This document shows, one piece after another, positions 37,389 to 49,398 of a stretch of 64,000 nucleotides of DNA. Made by a program: the position numbers and the translations under genes. This DNA comes from Apophysomyces variabilis (taxonomy: Eukaryota; Mucoromycota; Mucoromycetes; Mucorales; Mucoraceae): the NCBI GenBank assembly GCA_002749535.1, contig MZZL01000128.1, positions 62,001 through 126,000 on the forward strand, in the 5' to 3' direction. The stretch's first letter is position 1. Every line of letters begins with the position of its first letter. The notes beneath the pieces are model-generated. The model searched no databases, was not told the origin of the DNA, and saw only the letters and a list, made by a program, of their open reading frames with translations.

Positions 37389-39202
37389 ATGGAAGTACTT
37401 CCAATAGATGTTCCAAACTTACCTACGACAGCAGCACCGCGACCTACTGAACAGCCGGTGAAGGTGAGAAAGAAACCAGGACGGAAACCCAACCCGGCAT
37501 CACCTGCGCTCCGTAAAGCACAAAACCGGGCAGCTCAGCGAGCATTTCGTGAACGAAAAGAACGTCATATGCGAGAACTGGAATGTGCCATTAAGCAAGT
37601 ACGAGAACAACGCGATTTACTCCAAGCTGAGAATGAGCACTTGAGAAGAGATAACGAGATTTTAAAATCCGAGAACTGGTATCTGAAAGGAATCGTATTG
37701 TCGCTGCAGCTGGTCTGTTTTCAGCATCATATCGTTATTCCTCAACATGGTCCACACCTCACTAAACAGACACTCTCCGTACTGGCACAGTCCATCCCTG
37801 AACCTATTGGGTCCTATCTAAGCTTGAATGCCAACAGTCAACAACCTGAGACATCATCCATCAGCCAAGGACACAAAAGGAAAGATCGATACATTTCCAC
37901 TGGTTCCATCATTATTACTCAAGATGGGGTTCACACGTACCCTAACCCTAAAAGTTCTTCCCCCGTCACCAACCATCACCATCACCAGCAGCAACAACAG
38001 CAACAGCAACCACAACATGAACAACAGAACCAGCCACAGTCGCAGCGGCAAGCATCCCCTATAAGTGATGGAGATCGATCATCGCTTATTCCAAATCTTC
38101 CTTCTCTGTCTCCATTGTCTGAAAACCATACGCATATGGACGAATGCAATGACTTTAACGAGAACGTAGACCACTTTGCCTTCACGCCACAACCTGTTAG
38201 GCTAGAAGATCCTTTATCCTCGAACCTTGCAGCTATTCAAACACTCCGTCTCCGACTAAGACTTCAATCTGCTTGTGTCCGCACCCAATCTCCTCAAATT
38301 GCCATTCAACCCACCATTCTCCAGGTAGGATCCACAAAAAGCAGGACGCTGCCTTGTTTCTGTGGCGAACACTTATTCTTTTTTTTTTTTCGTTCTTTAT
38401 TCATACGTACTAGCTTTCCGTGCCACATGACCCCCGCATCGATTTGATTCCAACCCCTCATATGCGAGATCGAATGATATTATTCAGAGATCAGTTTGAC
38501 TTGGTAAATGGAGTATGACATGTCCATCACCAACACGGTATTTAACTGCTCGCTCGATCTTTTTCCTCTTTCGATTTGGTTTAGGATGATTGCTTCCGAT
38601 GTTTACTCGCTGGATCAGTCTTTCATGGCGGTGACCCGGCTATTGCCGGTAATTGGCAGCTGCCTCCCGAATTCTTTGAAAAATACTGGTTTTTGACGAT
38701 TGACTATGACTTGAGACGGACAACCAACCGATGGAGACGTATGCAAGGTCTAGAAGACTTGAAGGATTTCGGGGGAGAGGCACAGGCTCACAGACAAGCG
38801 TCCATTGCCAGTATGGCGACAACGATGAATGATCTGGGTTCCTTCCTGAATGCTGGTTTTGCAAATATGCAACCTTTGGGTTCATCCTCTATTTCTTCGC
38901 AATCTACCGCCACCTCCACAACGATTCATCCAACAGATACTATCCAGCCAGCAACGTCCCTTCCAATGACCGGATTTTCCAGCTATCCTAACATAACGAA
39001 CAATCCTGTTGATGCTGCAAACGCACCATTTGATCGATGGGAAACATTTATGATGGGCAAGGAGCAGAGTAAGTGATAGAGAATGTGTACATCAATCTAT
39101 ACCTAGGGATGTTGATTTGAAATTGATTTTTTGTTTTCCTGCCACTCGATAGGCTTGGATCTTGGTGATCTTGTCCATTTAGATCAGGTCATGCAAAAGT
39201 AA
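37389..39202 (+). CDS. bZIP transcription factor, Pap1/AP-1-like with DUF3425-type C-terminus
   Basis: Four exons. The basic region RKAQNRAAQRAFRERKERH (about residues 40-58) has the Pap1/Yap-type NRAAQRAFR contact motif. A leucine zipper follows at once (LECAIKQVREQRDLLQAENE, HLRRDNEILKSENWYL). The middle is low-complexity: Ser/Thr-rich, then four His followed by a glutamine-rich run encoded near 37975-38045. After introns at about 38323-38410 and 38501-38583 comes the conserved fungal bZIP C-terminal module: DPRIDLIPTPHMRDRMILF, CFRCLLAGSVFHGGDP, NWQLPPEFFEKYWFLTIDYD. A short last exon gives SLDLGDLVHLDQVMQK-TAA. Relatives respond to oxidative, nutrient or metal stress. I do not see clear paired redox cysteine domains like those of Yap1, so redox control is not supported. 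Confidence 0.85.
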
Positions 39203-39607
39203 CACAACGATTTTAAGGAATACTACAGTACATACAAAATTAATGTTCAACAATCTATCATTCATTTTGTTATTTTTCCTTCTTTACGTCCGTTGCATAA
39301 AAATCAAGTTAAAGTTCAAAAAAAATTGAAATTATATTTCTTTTTTTCTGTGTGTAATCCTTGACTTACAGGTTTCATCATCAGCAACGTCCCACAGAGA
39401 TGTGCTGGAGGTACAAGAAAAAGGAACTGGGAATGATATGAATGCGATGCGAATGAAAGATAGAAGGGAAGTGAGATAAAAACAAAAGATTTTTGTCCAA
39501 ATATCATACAAAAAGTTATAAAGAGAAGAAGAGAAATGGCACAAGTGCGGAGGGAAAACAGCAAAACAATAAAGAAGAGAGAGAGAGAGAGAGAGAAGAG
39601 GGATAGA
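39203..39607. repeat. convergent 3' region with (GA)n microsatellite
   Basis: 405 bp between convergent genes. A GA-repeat (about 12 units) runs from 39575 to 39597, immediately before the stop codon of the glycosyltransferase. The rest is AT-rich 3' flank. Confidence 0.7.
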
Positions 39608-41974
39608 TTATGCAGCGCGTAAAAGTCTAAGTCGTCGTGCTTTTTCCTCTTCAACATCATGTCTAGTCAAATGCGGGATGGGACGATATTGTTGCGCGAC
39701 CTGATAGACCCGCATGTAGTCGTGCACCGGTCCACTCTCCCGGTCCCATGCAAGATCGAGAGCCGTACGAATCATGCGTAGGTGATACTCTTCTCTAAGT
39801 GCCTTAATACGACCATACCACTGGAAATCAATCGATGCATCCCGAACAGCCTCTTCCAATTGGTTTGTAAACAAGTACGCATTATATTTCTCTTGACTCG
39901 TCACCGTGGGTGCTCTGGTCTGTTTGTCTCGTCGGATACCGATGGTGTGCATCTGAGGATTCACGGTTTCATTCTGACCGCTGTACTCGGGCAAGGAGGG
40001 TCGATCCACTAAGAACTCGCTTAATCCGCCAACACCCGTGGAAATCACAGCCGAACCAAACAGAAGTCCCTCAGCCGCAGCCAATCCAAAGTTTTCTTCT
40101 TTACTGGGCACAAAGACAAAATCAGCAGCAGCTCGACAGAAGATCGTGTATTGACGTTGGTGTTGTGGCGTGAACAACAAGAGGACATTGTCCGGGTACT
40201 TGTTCTGGAGTTGCTGGAGTGACTGAAGCGGATAGCTTCCGGGTTGACCAAGAATAATAAACTTCATGTTATATTTCTCAAACAACGCAGTCGCTTCCTC
40301 GAAACGATCGAGTCCCTTGCTATGATCGAACGGACCAACGTACAGGACAAGGGGTCGTTTCAAGTCGGCTTCGGAAAGAAGGTTTCGACGCATCAAGTAC
40401 TTTTTGGCACGGTCCTTGGCCGTAGAGATGTAATCCGTCGTGTTTGTCGTCAGTCCCCACGCGGCTGGCAGGGTCTGTTGAGATAGAATGTTGTATGCAT
40501 GCTCTGGGAAAGCGATCTTACGATTGCTCAGTCGAATATCCGTAAATGGGCTCATAGAGGTCAGATCAATACCGTTGCTGATCCCAAAAAATCGGCGCTG
40601 GCTTGCTTTACGTAGAATGCTTCCCATCACAACTTCCTTTAAATAGAAATCGCTTCGGCCCTCAACAATATCAGATGCCATGGTGCGACCGGCCAAGGTC
40701 ACTGCGTCTGCATGATCAATGGCAACACTGGACATGAACATGCGATGACCGAGCACGTATTGTGAATCGCCCGTCATTTCTGTGTCCAAAAACTTCTGCA
40801 CATTGCCAAGGCTGTTGGTGTACTGAGGTTCGTCCATGTGGTCGTGCATGGTATAGACAATGGCTGGTGGTTTCGGTCCTAATGCATCCGCCTCTCGTCT
40901 GTCCTGCAGGAGTTTAGCGATATAGGCATTGGTTGCCCCGTGAAGATGAACAATGTCAACACCAGGAGGAGCAAGATGAAGCGGTGCGAACAGAGACTCT
41001 TCATCCGTGGCAGTGGCCTGGTGAGCCAGAAAAGCCGTGGCAGCCTTCACAAAATACTGATCGCGCCATTCATACGGCAGGCCTTTTGGCGAAGAATAAA
41101 TGCTCATTGGGTTCCGTGCGCGGAAAGCCTGATTGAGTGGCGATCGGTTCCCAGGTCCAATCAGGTAGACGGGGACCGCCTCCGTCATGTCGTAGCGGCG
41201 CGAGGACTCGGTTGTTTTATTGGCTGCCGCTAGGTTTTCCGTGTCGTTGAAGGCATACATCATTTTGGACACTCTGAATTCCAATGGCATCAAGCGACCG
41301 CGTTTATCTCGGACATTAATCACAAGATCTACTACTCGATCCATTGGATATTTGTTTCTAAGAAACGAATAATGCGGCATGACGATCGAGACGCGGGTTA
41401 AGTCGGTACGTTGTTGAGCAGCCGCAAGGGCAGTAATGGTAACACCCATGCCTCCGAAGATAGCTGGACCAAATTCCTTGGTAACATGATAGATAGTAGT
41501 CTCCTTCTCGAGTGACACAGGAACAGTCGTGTCAAGATGTTGATAAATCATTGAAGGATACTGTCGCAAAGCTTTTTATTTTTTTTGAAGGGACCAATGT
41601 CAGTTCGGGATGGGTATGGGTAGAAAGAACAGTTTATGCTTACCAATGCGAATGGTTGAGCGCTCATGTAGCCAGGATAGACCTGTTATGAGGGCCATTA
41701 TTTGTAGTAAACCGAGGACTAAGATAGTGAAGGATAGGAAATGCCACCAGCGCCATTTACGGTCGTTTTTGGAGAACAATGGTTTAGTACGCGTAGGATA
41801 TGAAGAGTTCAGGGTGAGTTTATGGTGAGTGAGGGTAGGTTTTGACGGTGCCGTTGTGATGATGAGGGATGAAGAGCCAGAATTGCGACGGTAGGAAGGC
41901 ATGACATGACCTGTTGTGGAGAGGCTATAGACGTTCTCATGGTCTAGTGATAAAGGTAGTGCTGGTGGTGACAT
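39608..41974 (-). CDS. membrane-anchored GT5 (starch/glycogen synthase-type) glycosyltransferase
   Basis: Two exons: start MSPPALPLSLDHENV at 41974, an intron at about 41570-41645, and one long exon to 39608; about 760 residues. A Ser/Thr-rich cytosolic stretch of about 75 residues precedes one membrane anchor (WHFLSFTILVLGLLQIMALI), a type II topology. The rest is a GT-B fold of family GT5: YHVTKEFGPAIFGGMGVTIT (in place of KxGGL of starch synthases), DIVHLHGATNAYIAKLLQ, IVYTMHDHMDEPQYTN, FFGISNGIDLTSMSPF, PLVLYVGPFDHSKGLDRFEEA and VPSKEENFGLAAAEGLLFG, which has the EX7E nucleotide-sugar motif. Fungal glycogen synthase is GT3, while GT5 in fungi is best known as part of alpha-1,3-glucan synthase. 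A separate, anchored GT5 would act in the Golgi or at the plasma membrane; substrate and product are unknown. Confidence 0.85.
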
Positions 41975-44008
41975 ATTAGAAAGTGGTAGAAAGGAAAGGA
42001 GAAGGGAAAGAGATCATTACACAACGAGGATAATGTGTGTAAATGTGTATATGTTTATGTGATAGAGTTAGTAAAAGGATGGCAAGCTAGCATGCTCCTC
42101 CATTGGCCAATACTATTTTTTTCTTTAAATGGAGCTTCAACCTGATTGTTGCAATAACCTATTTTCTTTTTTCTTTTTTTGCCTTTTCCTGTTCCGTTCC
42201 CTTTTTAGTTTTTTGTAAGTGCGCCTTGTGTTGCGCGCCACAGCTACTTTTTAGTAACCAACCATGGGACGAACACACGTGTAATGCCTTCCTTAGGAAG
42301 TGATATTACACGAGTACAACATCCATCTGGTTGTGGCGGGGTCGGGAAATCAATAGATTGCAAAAAAGATCAACCGAGTGCCCATGAGAAATAGAACTCC
42401 CCTGGCTTCCCCTGACCAATCGATCCCCCATATTTTTAGTTTAATTATATGCTCCAACTCCTTAGGAAGTTTGGTCTTGATTTGACATCGTATCAGGTTG
42501 CTTTCCTGTGTGTCCGTGCGACGCTCATAACGATCGCCCTAAATAAAATAAATAACACAAAAAGGAAGGATCCTTGTGATCGTCCTACTACTCACCCTCT
42601 TTTCTCACTTACCAAATCATTTCAGCCATTATAAAAAGAAAGAAATATTATCTAAGATAGAACTAGCCTTCGTCCCAATCTACTATTACTAGTACTAAAT
42701 TATACCCATTGAATAATACAGTCGGATCCCAGATTTATCCTGTTTCAACTTAGCGTAGTATTCACATGCCCCCCCCTAATGTGTTCTTGGCACCCTCTTC
42801 CAGTCTCTGAACCAAAGGCAACTTAACTTCTTATTACCTTTACCCTTACCTCTCCGACTCGGAAAGAAGGAGATAAAATGGTGATCTCCACGTGTTTTTG
42901 CAGAGCGATCGCTTAGAACCTCCGATAGCAAGAAAGAAAAACCCAAACGTCAATCATCCTTCCCGTTTTTGGTCGGCTTCCAAAGCAAAAAGATACTTGA
43001 TGTCTCCGACCCAGGTTTCTTCCTTTCTCTGCTTTTTTTGTTCCTCTGGATGCCGGGCATGGAATGTCAATAGCTGTATCGAGTTATCTTCCGGTATCTG
43101 TTAAACAGTGCACTATGGTATAGAGATTCCGGTACCCTCAGCTTAATTCAAAAACCTTATTGATCAAGCTGTATGCGGAGTGTAAAATGAACCACGCTAT
43201 CTTTTTGGGATAAGAAAGGCAGAGAGCTAGGCTGGATAAAACATTCTTTCCCCAAGAATAAGCGACATGCCTTTCGATTACGCAACTTAGCTCAAGAGCT
43301 ATTGGATGCATACAAGAAAATAGAACCAAATACAGAATTAGTTCATCTTGCCTTTTTTGAAATGATGAAACGGAAAAGGCGGACCAAATAGCTTGGGAAA
43401 AAAAAGGTTAGAGTCCTGTTTTACAATAATCTGTACGAATCGATGCAACGTCAAAAACATACCAAACCGTGACTGTGATCGAATGGAAGAAAAGAGATTC
43501 CCTAAATGAACCCATTCGCAAAGCTTTGATTGCTTGCATGTTCTCATACAGGAAACGAAATAAATAAATATGCTTGCTAATGCAAAGCATAGGCATCTAA
43601 TGTGTCCCTTATTACGATGAGCAACGTCCTGCTTGTGTCGCTTCGGACATGGAAACTGCATTTTCTTCAGATCCTGAGGTTAAAGAGCTGCATTAATCAA
43701 ACAAAGACAAAGATTCATCGTTGGAATGTGTTCAGTACGCAATTTATCATCGTAAGCGTAATCCGTGTTGTAACCAACGGCAGGACAGTTTCGTGAAGGA
43801 GCGCATTTTGATGCATACCATTCATGTGATCCTGTGCACCGATTCCGGTGCGGATCTCGAAAATTCAGGGCGCACAAAAACCATGCTCATCAACCTGAGA
43901 GTGCATTTCATAATAAGTGCATAGGACGGATGTTACAATCCATTACGCTCGTCAAACCAAGAAGAAAAATGGACATATACATCCTTATATAGTTTTCCTA
44001 TTTTCAAT
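41975..44008. other. 2-kb intergenic region
   Basis: Promoter side of the glycosyltransferase gene, then short overlapping frames on both strands (42892-43104, 43338-43661, 43680-43924) with no recognisable protein. It includes an imperfect hairpin at 42278-42312 and a C-run at 42770-42776. Confidence 0.4.
42278..42312. repeat. imperfect inverted repeat
   Basis: CGTGTAAT (42278-42285) pairs with ATTACACG (42305-42312), and CTTCCT (from about 42289) pairs with AGGAAG (42295-42300). Position and role unclear; possibly a hairpin or regulator site. Confidence 0.6.
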
Positions 44009-44356
44009 TTGTTTGCTGCTGGTTCTGGTTGGTCATCACGATCCCTTAAGACTACAATGAATGGAACGGATAAATATCCGCACACGATGGACTACTGCAT
44101 AGTCATGAAGAATGCGGCTATACATGGCACTTATGAAGATATAGCCAAACATCACAAGGCTATCGTGCTGCTTATTTGGCCCTCATATTCTCCGGACCTC
44201 AACCCGATTGAACAACGCTAATCGATCGTTACGAGTAAAGCAAAACGTAAACAATTCTTGGCAAGGAAGACATTGATGACACATATCAGCGAAGCTTCTA
44301 ATAAGCTGAAGCTGAGCGACTTTAAGACTTCAGTTGCCATTCCCACAGACGGTTGA
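44009..44356 (+). pseudogene. DDE-superfamily (IS630/Tc1-like) transposase remnant
   Basis: An open piece reads MDYCIVMKNAAIHGTYEDI and then WPSYSPDLNPIEQR, the second and third acidic positions of Tc1/IS630-type DDE transposases (normally D-N-A-x-x-H and PxYSPDLNPIE). The asparagine-alanine step here has lost the aspartate (KNAAIH for DNAxxH). A TAA follows EQR at once, yet the same frame continues as SIVTSKAKRKQFLARKTL to a TGA at 44354-44356. The N-terminal half is not recognisable upstream. Dead element; no inverted ends found. Confidence 0.75.
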
Positions 44357-44975
44357 ACGTCTCCCGCAAGCAAAAACACTGAAACACTCCGCAAGTAGAC
44401 TTTGTATCTAAGCATGGGCATTAAGGCTACATTTGTTGCAGCAAGATAAGCAGCAAACATTTGGCTTATTTTTGGGCCTTTTTGCCTATTCGTTTGTGAA
44501 ACCCGCGCAATCTCCCTGCCATACTTTACTGATGGAATCCAAACATGGATTTGCTCTTGGCAATCAGAACGTTAATCACTGTATGATCAACGATCTATGT
44601 TTCTCACACATAGTTTTGTTCTTATTTTCTTTTTCTTATATATTCACCGATGCCAACGATCCGCGTTTTGATCACTAGTACAATCATTTGTCGTCCTCCT
44701 AGGACCCAGGAAAATACTTGTTAACAAAGGATAATTGATAACGAAGGAACCATCAATGCTCTCCTTGCAGTAGCGAGACAATAAGTTCATTTTTGCCCAC
44801 TCTACGTATTTTGCCACACATACACACCCCAAATGCGTCTTTCCGGCATGTTTTCACCTCTTTCCCGAGAAACAAATGCAATGGTGACAATTGCCCATTG
44901 AAAGTTTATTGAAAGGTTTACACTAGCAACAATCAGAATGGAAACAAGGGTAACCCAATTGAGGTAATAGTAACA
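44357..44975. other. intergenic
   Basis: About 620 bp flanking the transposase remnant; short frames on both strands only, no named feature. Confidence 0.4.
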
Positions 44976-45317
44976 TCATGAACAGGTGCTATCACGACGA
45001 CACTTCTCCTGTGCTGTTGCATAGTCGTGGGCGTAACAAGCAGTCCATTTCCCGTCTTTGGTACACCAATCTCTGAATTTGTTACTCGGCGCAGGCAGAC
45101 CACCAGAGATCGGATCAATAAACTGGCAGCCTCTGTAATTGCCATCCCATCTCTTATCTGCGGGAGTTCCTCCAAGGTTGCTACATAGCTTGCCCGTCAG
45201 GTAGTACCAGCCACAGTCAGCTCCAATCTTGTTGCAATACATATAGACCACCTGGCTTGCTGTAGCAGTGCAAACGTACAACGCCAAAACCCAGAAAAAG
45301 AACTTGATATGGACCAT
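44976..45317 (-). CDS. small secreted cysteine-rich protein (113 aa)
   Basis: Single exon. Signal peptide MVHIKFFFWVLALYVCTATA, probable cleavage after TATA. The mature chain of about 93 residues carries eight cysteines (MYCNK, ADCGW, KLCSN, RGCQF, DWCTK, TACYA, EKCRR, STCS), enough for four disulfides. It is rich in Gly, Asp and aromatic residues. The frame extends upstream by 21 codons to 45380, but the ATG at 45317 directly precedes the hydrophobic core and follows a TATA-like box (about 45356-45363). No family recognised. Size, secretion and even cysteine number fit an effector-like, antimicrobial or cell-wall protein. It sits between a dead transposase and unassigned sequence. Confidence 0.75.
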   Translation of the reverse strand: MVHIKFFFWVLALYVCTATASQVVYMYCNKIGADCGWYYLTGKLCSNLGGTPADKRWDGNYRGCQFIDPISGGLPAPSNKFRDWCTKDGKWTACYAHDYATAQEKCRRDSTCS

Positions 45318-45354
45318 CTTTACTGATATTACCAAAACGAAATCAGAAACAATG

Positions 45355-45365
45355 CTGTATATATA
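45355..45365 (-). promoter_or_regulatory. TATA-like box of the secreted cysteine-rich protein gene
   Basis: On the minus strand the run TATATATAC lies about 40 bp upstream of the ATG at 45317. Placement fits a short-leader, highly expressed fungal gene. Motif and spacing only. Confidence 0.4.
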
Positions 45366-47472
45366 CTGTTTTTTTAGCAATGCAGACCTACCGTCTCCTA
45401 TGACGTAACCTTATCGTTTGAATACAGGTGTATGTAGCTTCTCCTTATGTTGTTGAGCGCGTCCCCTGCATGCTTATTTGTTTGCTTCTAACTTGCCGTC
45501 AAGTCATTCACATCTCAATCCTACCTTTCTGAAAGGCCTTTGATTACGCAGGTGATACTTGATTCGGCGTTCGTACGAGGGTAGCGGAGTGTAATCGACA
45601 AGAGCAGAAGCAAACAACAAGAGACTCCTGCTTTTGTTCGGATGCAGTGACAGAAGGGATAGCCTGTAATACTTTGCACTGCTTTCTGTGCAACCAAGCC
45701 GATAGAATCGGAAAAAAAGAGGGACAAAGCTATTAGCCCTATGTATACGCAATCTTCCTATCATCATACTGCATCGTTATTCTTCCCATAAATAACAGTA
45801 CTTGATCAAAAACAAAGCTGACACTGAGTTTATATTCTCCTTACAATTACCTATGAAAGCAAGTCTTCGGTTTCTTGGCAGTTGAGATATCATAAACATC
45901 CGTCCAAGAAGTGATAATGGAAGCTTAGTTTTTATTTTCTGTAGCAACAGAAAACTGTGTTGATCCTATGAAACTTGGGCCATTCAACACACTGTCACCA
46001 TGAAACGCGTGCAAACCGCGTCTGAAGAACTAATGTTAACGGCATTGACTTGCTCTTCCAGATTTTGTCAAACATGTATATCGCCAATAAGCAAAAAGCA
46101 AGACAGCTGGCAAAAACAGGTTTGCTCATGAAAACGGACGTATAGCCTTACAGTCGAATATGAGCGATATGATCCTGAATATATTCAGTGATACAGAAAA
46201 GTATGCTGGGTTGTGCTTTCTAACGTCATGCTCAGGAACAGTACACAACATGTTCGAGGGGAAATGGGAAGAAATAATAAAGCGCGTGGCCGATAAAGGT
46301 ATGATCTAGGAAAAGAAACCACCGGTGGAATCGCAGAAAAGAAGCAGCGTACATTGGCCCAGTCCGTTTTTACCTCACGACCTAGTCTAATTCCGATCTC
46401 TCCCCTTGTTTGTTTGAATGAAAATGATGGTAATGCACAGTTTTTCACGGAACCCGTTAATCATGCCTATGACAAACGCGCAGAAGAAATGCAGCTGAGA
46501 CCAAATCATGCAATCAGCAGTAATGACATAGAGGCTTACGAAATTTGCGGACTCTCGTACGCGTAAGCATGAGCGTCTTCTTTTGTCTGTAGGTGAACAA
46601 CCGATTCAGGTATGGTACATACAGATTCTTTTGCGATGTGCTGGTTGGCAGTAATTTATTATGGAATGATGGCAAACAACTGCTCTTTTTACTTTGCAGT
46701 ACCAGCTATTGTATCGTCAATTATATATATTCATTATTGGAGTCTGATTATCAGCGTTCTTGGACGACTCATTATCCCATGAAAGCCACACCAAATAATC
46801 GTAATATCAAGTTTCGGTCTTACATTTTTAGGGTTATGGTCAATCAGGGAGCAACTAACTTTATGCCAGACGATTTAATGTTTATCGGAGTTTTGCTACG
46901 GAATCATTGACACCGTTAACTCACAAGAGTTGGGCTCCTCACTTTCCTTTAGACCTCTGACAACTCCATATAAATAGTTATCAAGAAGCTTCTCTGTATG
47001 ACCTCCAGGGCAATGCTAGACCAATCTTCTATTACTGGTTTAATCTTTTATATCATAGTAGCGCAACGTCCATAAATAAACTCTTGCTGATTAGTAACTG
47101 AAAGCAAACACCATGATCATCTTAGCACAGACATTGATTTAAGCTGACAGAACGGAAATAAATGTTCAAAGCAACATTTAACTGCCCAATCTATCAAAGC
47201 AATACAAGTTAGTAGAAGAAAGATCGAACTACTTTGATAATATTTGCTAAAGTTTCTATTTATCTTAAAAAATTTCAACAGATAAAAAAAAGCAATAAAC
47301 CGCAGAATCAAATGTTTGTACATATAATGACTTGTTAATATACTTGTTATTTTGGTAATAGTGCGAGCAAATTTCAATCGACGTTTTCGTTGGAAATGAT
47401 TCTTGCGTGAATAGATGATACATTTGGAACTCCCAACTCAGTCTATTCACACACATGTTAAAGTAAGAACAT
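45366..47472. other. 2.1-kb region with unassigned coding-like fragments
   Basis: A plus frame from about 46290 to 46566 reads GGIAEKKQRTLAQSVFTSRP and later AYDKRAEEMQLRPNHAISS; just upstream a short piece reads LTVEYERYDPEYIQ. They look protein-like, are in different frames and match nothing I know. They may be exons of an unknown gene or remnants of a mobile element. 46600-47470 is AT-rich without a credible gene. Confidence 0.35.
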
Positions 47473-49225
47473 TCACATATTTTCCTTCACCTTGGCGTCA
47501 TTCATTTTTAATTGTGTTGATGATTCAGAATCCAACGATTCTGCTTCCGCTGTAGAACAACGGTAGAAGCCACATTTCTGATCAAGATAGAGTAAGAGAT
47601 GCGCTTTAACCTGAATTAGCCCGCGTTTACCTCTGACCATTGTGATCGGCATATCCAACAGAAACAGAAACCGCAAAATGAACAATCCACCTTGTTACAT
47701 CCTTCATCCCGATTAATCATTATGCAGCAATTTGGACATCGACGGCTAAATAACACACATTGAGCTATTTCTTTCTCCTTTTCCTTTCCTATAGTCATCT
47801 TTAATCGCGTACCTGTTTTGGATCTTCCATTTCATTGTTTCCACCAGTTCCTTTGGCTGTTTCTGACTCTGTACTGTGTCTCTCATATATTGTTCGCAGC
47901 TTATGTTGTAATGTGCATTATACCCACATCGTAGACAGAACGGTCTTTCGCACTTCGGGCTGCGGTACGTACATTATCTTCAGTACATATATATATATTA
48001 AAACTGCAATCTGCAAGACTTACCAGTCCACATTCGGAAAGAATGCAATATGCAGAAACTGAATCTGTTTCCATGTCTCCGGGCTCATATCCAGATAAAC
48101 CATTTCTTTTGAAATCATGCACGCATTGTTTGCTATAAGTCGGCCTAAATGCTGAGTTTCAAATTGAATAATGAGGGACATGGCATGCTGATACAATTCT
48201 GGTAAGCTGTCGTTGGTCCACTCCTCATTGCTGAATATAGGAAGCAGTTGGAGCATAGCAATATGCATAGAATCATCATAGTGTGAATATTTTTGACAAC
48301 TATCCAGCAAATCTTCAATCATTTTGCTGATTAGCTGCGGGCGACTGTAGGGAGATGTCAACAAACTTTGACCGCCACACCTAAGCTTAGCCAAGAATAA
48401 TCATACCTGGGATGCGGTCGTCTTAAGCTATAATTGCACGGAGAGACCTCCGTCTCGCAGTTTGGGCAACATCTTGAGAAACTGCGGTATGGTTGATTGA
48501 ACTTATTGTAATAGTCGACAACGCTCTTCGGCACAAACTTGCTCCATTCTTTCAGAGGGATGGGGTCGTGGCAGACAGGACACCTATGGTTGGATATACG
48601 TGAGACAACCCTCTATAGGCTTTAAACCACGTTACCGTACCTTACACTAGTCACGCTGAGGCCCCATGATGACATGACGACTTCGGTTACATATCTTTAG
48701 TGTAAGGTAAGGAATTAAAAGGAAAATGTATGATGAAAAAGGAGATAGTAACATGCATCAGACTAAATAAGAAGTCGGAACTTACTTGCGAAAGCAGTTT
48801 AGACAGTACTGGTCTCGGCAGTATTCCAGGCAGAGATCCAACTGTGAATCAAAGCAAATGGAGCATCTCTGTATCCAGTAGTCTATGTCTTCGTGACTTG
48901 ACGAACCAGGATCTGACTCATCATCCATTGTGGACTGCGATGAGGGTGCTGCAGCGTTAAACAAGTTGAGTATGTGGCTATCTTCAGGGACAGATGCAGG
49001 AAGGTACGGTAGCATGTGGTTGATAATAATAATGAAGACACTGGATATTATAGCAGCAAGGACGATGACAGGGAAAAATAAAAGGCTAAGAACTGCCAAG
49101 AGTAGATGATAATTGAAAAAACGGATTCCAGATTTGATAAGGTCCAAGTCAAAGACAACCACAAGTAGAAGATTGGATGATGATAATCGTCCGTCTCTGG
49201 GATTGATGTTGTTGGATGTAGGCAT
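47473..49225 (-). CDS. membrane-anchored RBR-type E3 ubiquitin ligase
   Basis: Start MPTSNNINPRDGRL at 49225. A hydrophobic N-terminus (FFNYHLLLAVLSLLFFPVIV, LAAIISSVFIIIINHMLPYL) makes one or two membrane spans. RING1 follows: CSICFDSQLDLCLEYCRDQY, then CLNCF, where the usual CxHxxC histidine is aspartate. The chain continues YVTEVVMSSWGLSVTS and CPVCHDPIPLKEW, then NQPYRSFSRCCPNCETEV (in-between region). A helical stretch separates these from RING2: RRCPNCCIMINRDEGCNK, VDCSFCGFCFCWICRSQW, with the catalytic cysteine of RBR ligases predicted in EGCNK. After a 53-54-nt intron the tail is EKCGFYRCSTAEAE...VKENM. RBR ligases pass ubiquitin through that cysteine. The membrane anchor suggests ER or endosomal work; the substrate is unknown. 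Confidence 0.8.
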
Positions 49226-49366
49226 TATTATACAACCGATGTTGAAGATGTACACATACGAAGCCAACAGCTATTCTTATACACGGCGCTGGAAAGCAAG
49301 GAGAAGAAAGGAAGGGAAAAAAAGGCTGCATGAATTTTGCCCCCTGGAAATGGATTCGATGATAGT

Positions 49367-49398
<32 letters not shown>

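Noticed and set aside
38400..38450. Read-through of the long bZIP first exon past 38323
   Set aside because: The donor CAG/GTAGGA followed by a long T-tract and TACTAG acceptor marks an intron; the spliced product restores the conserved C-terminal module.
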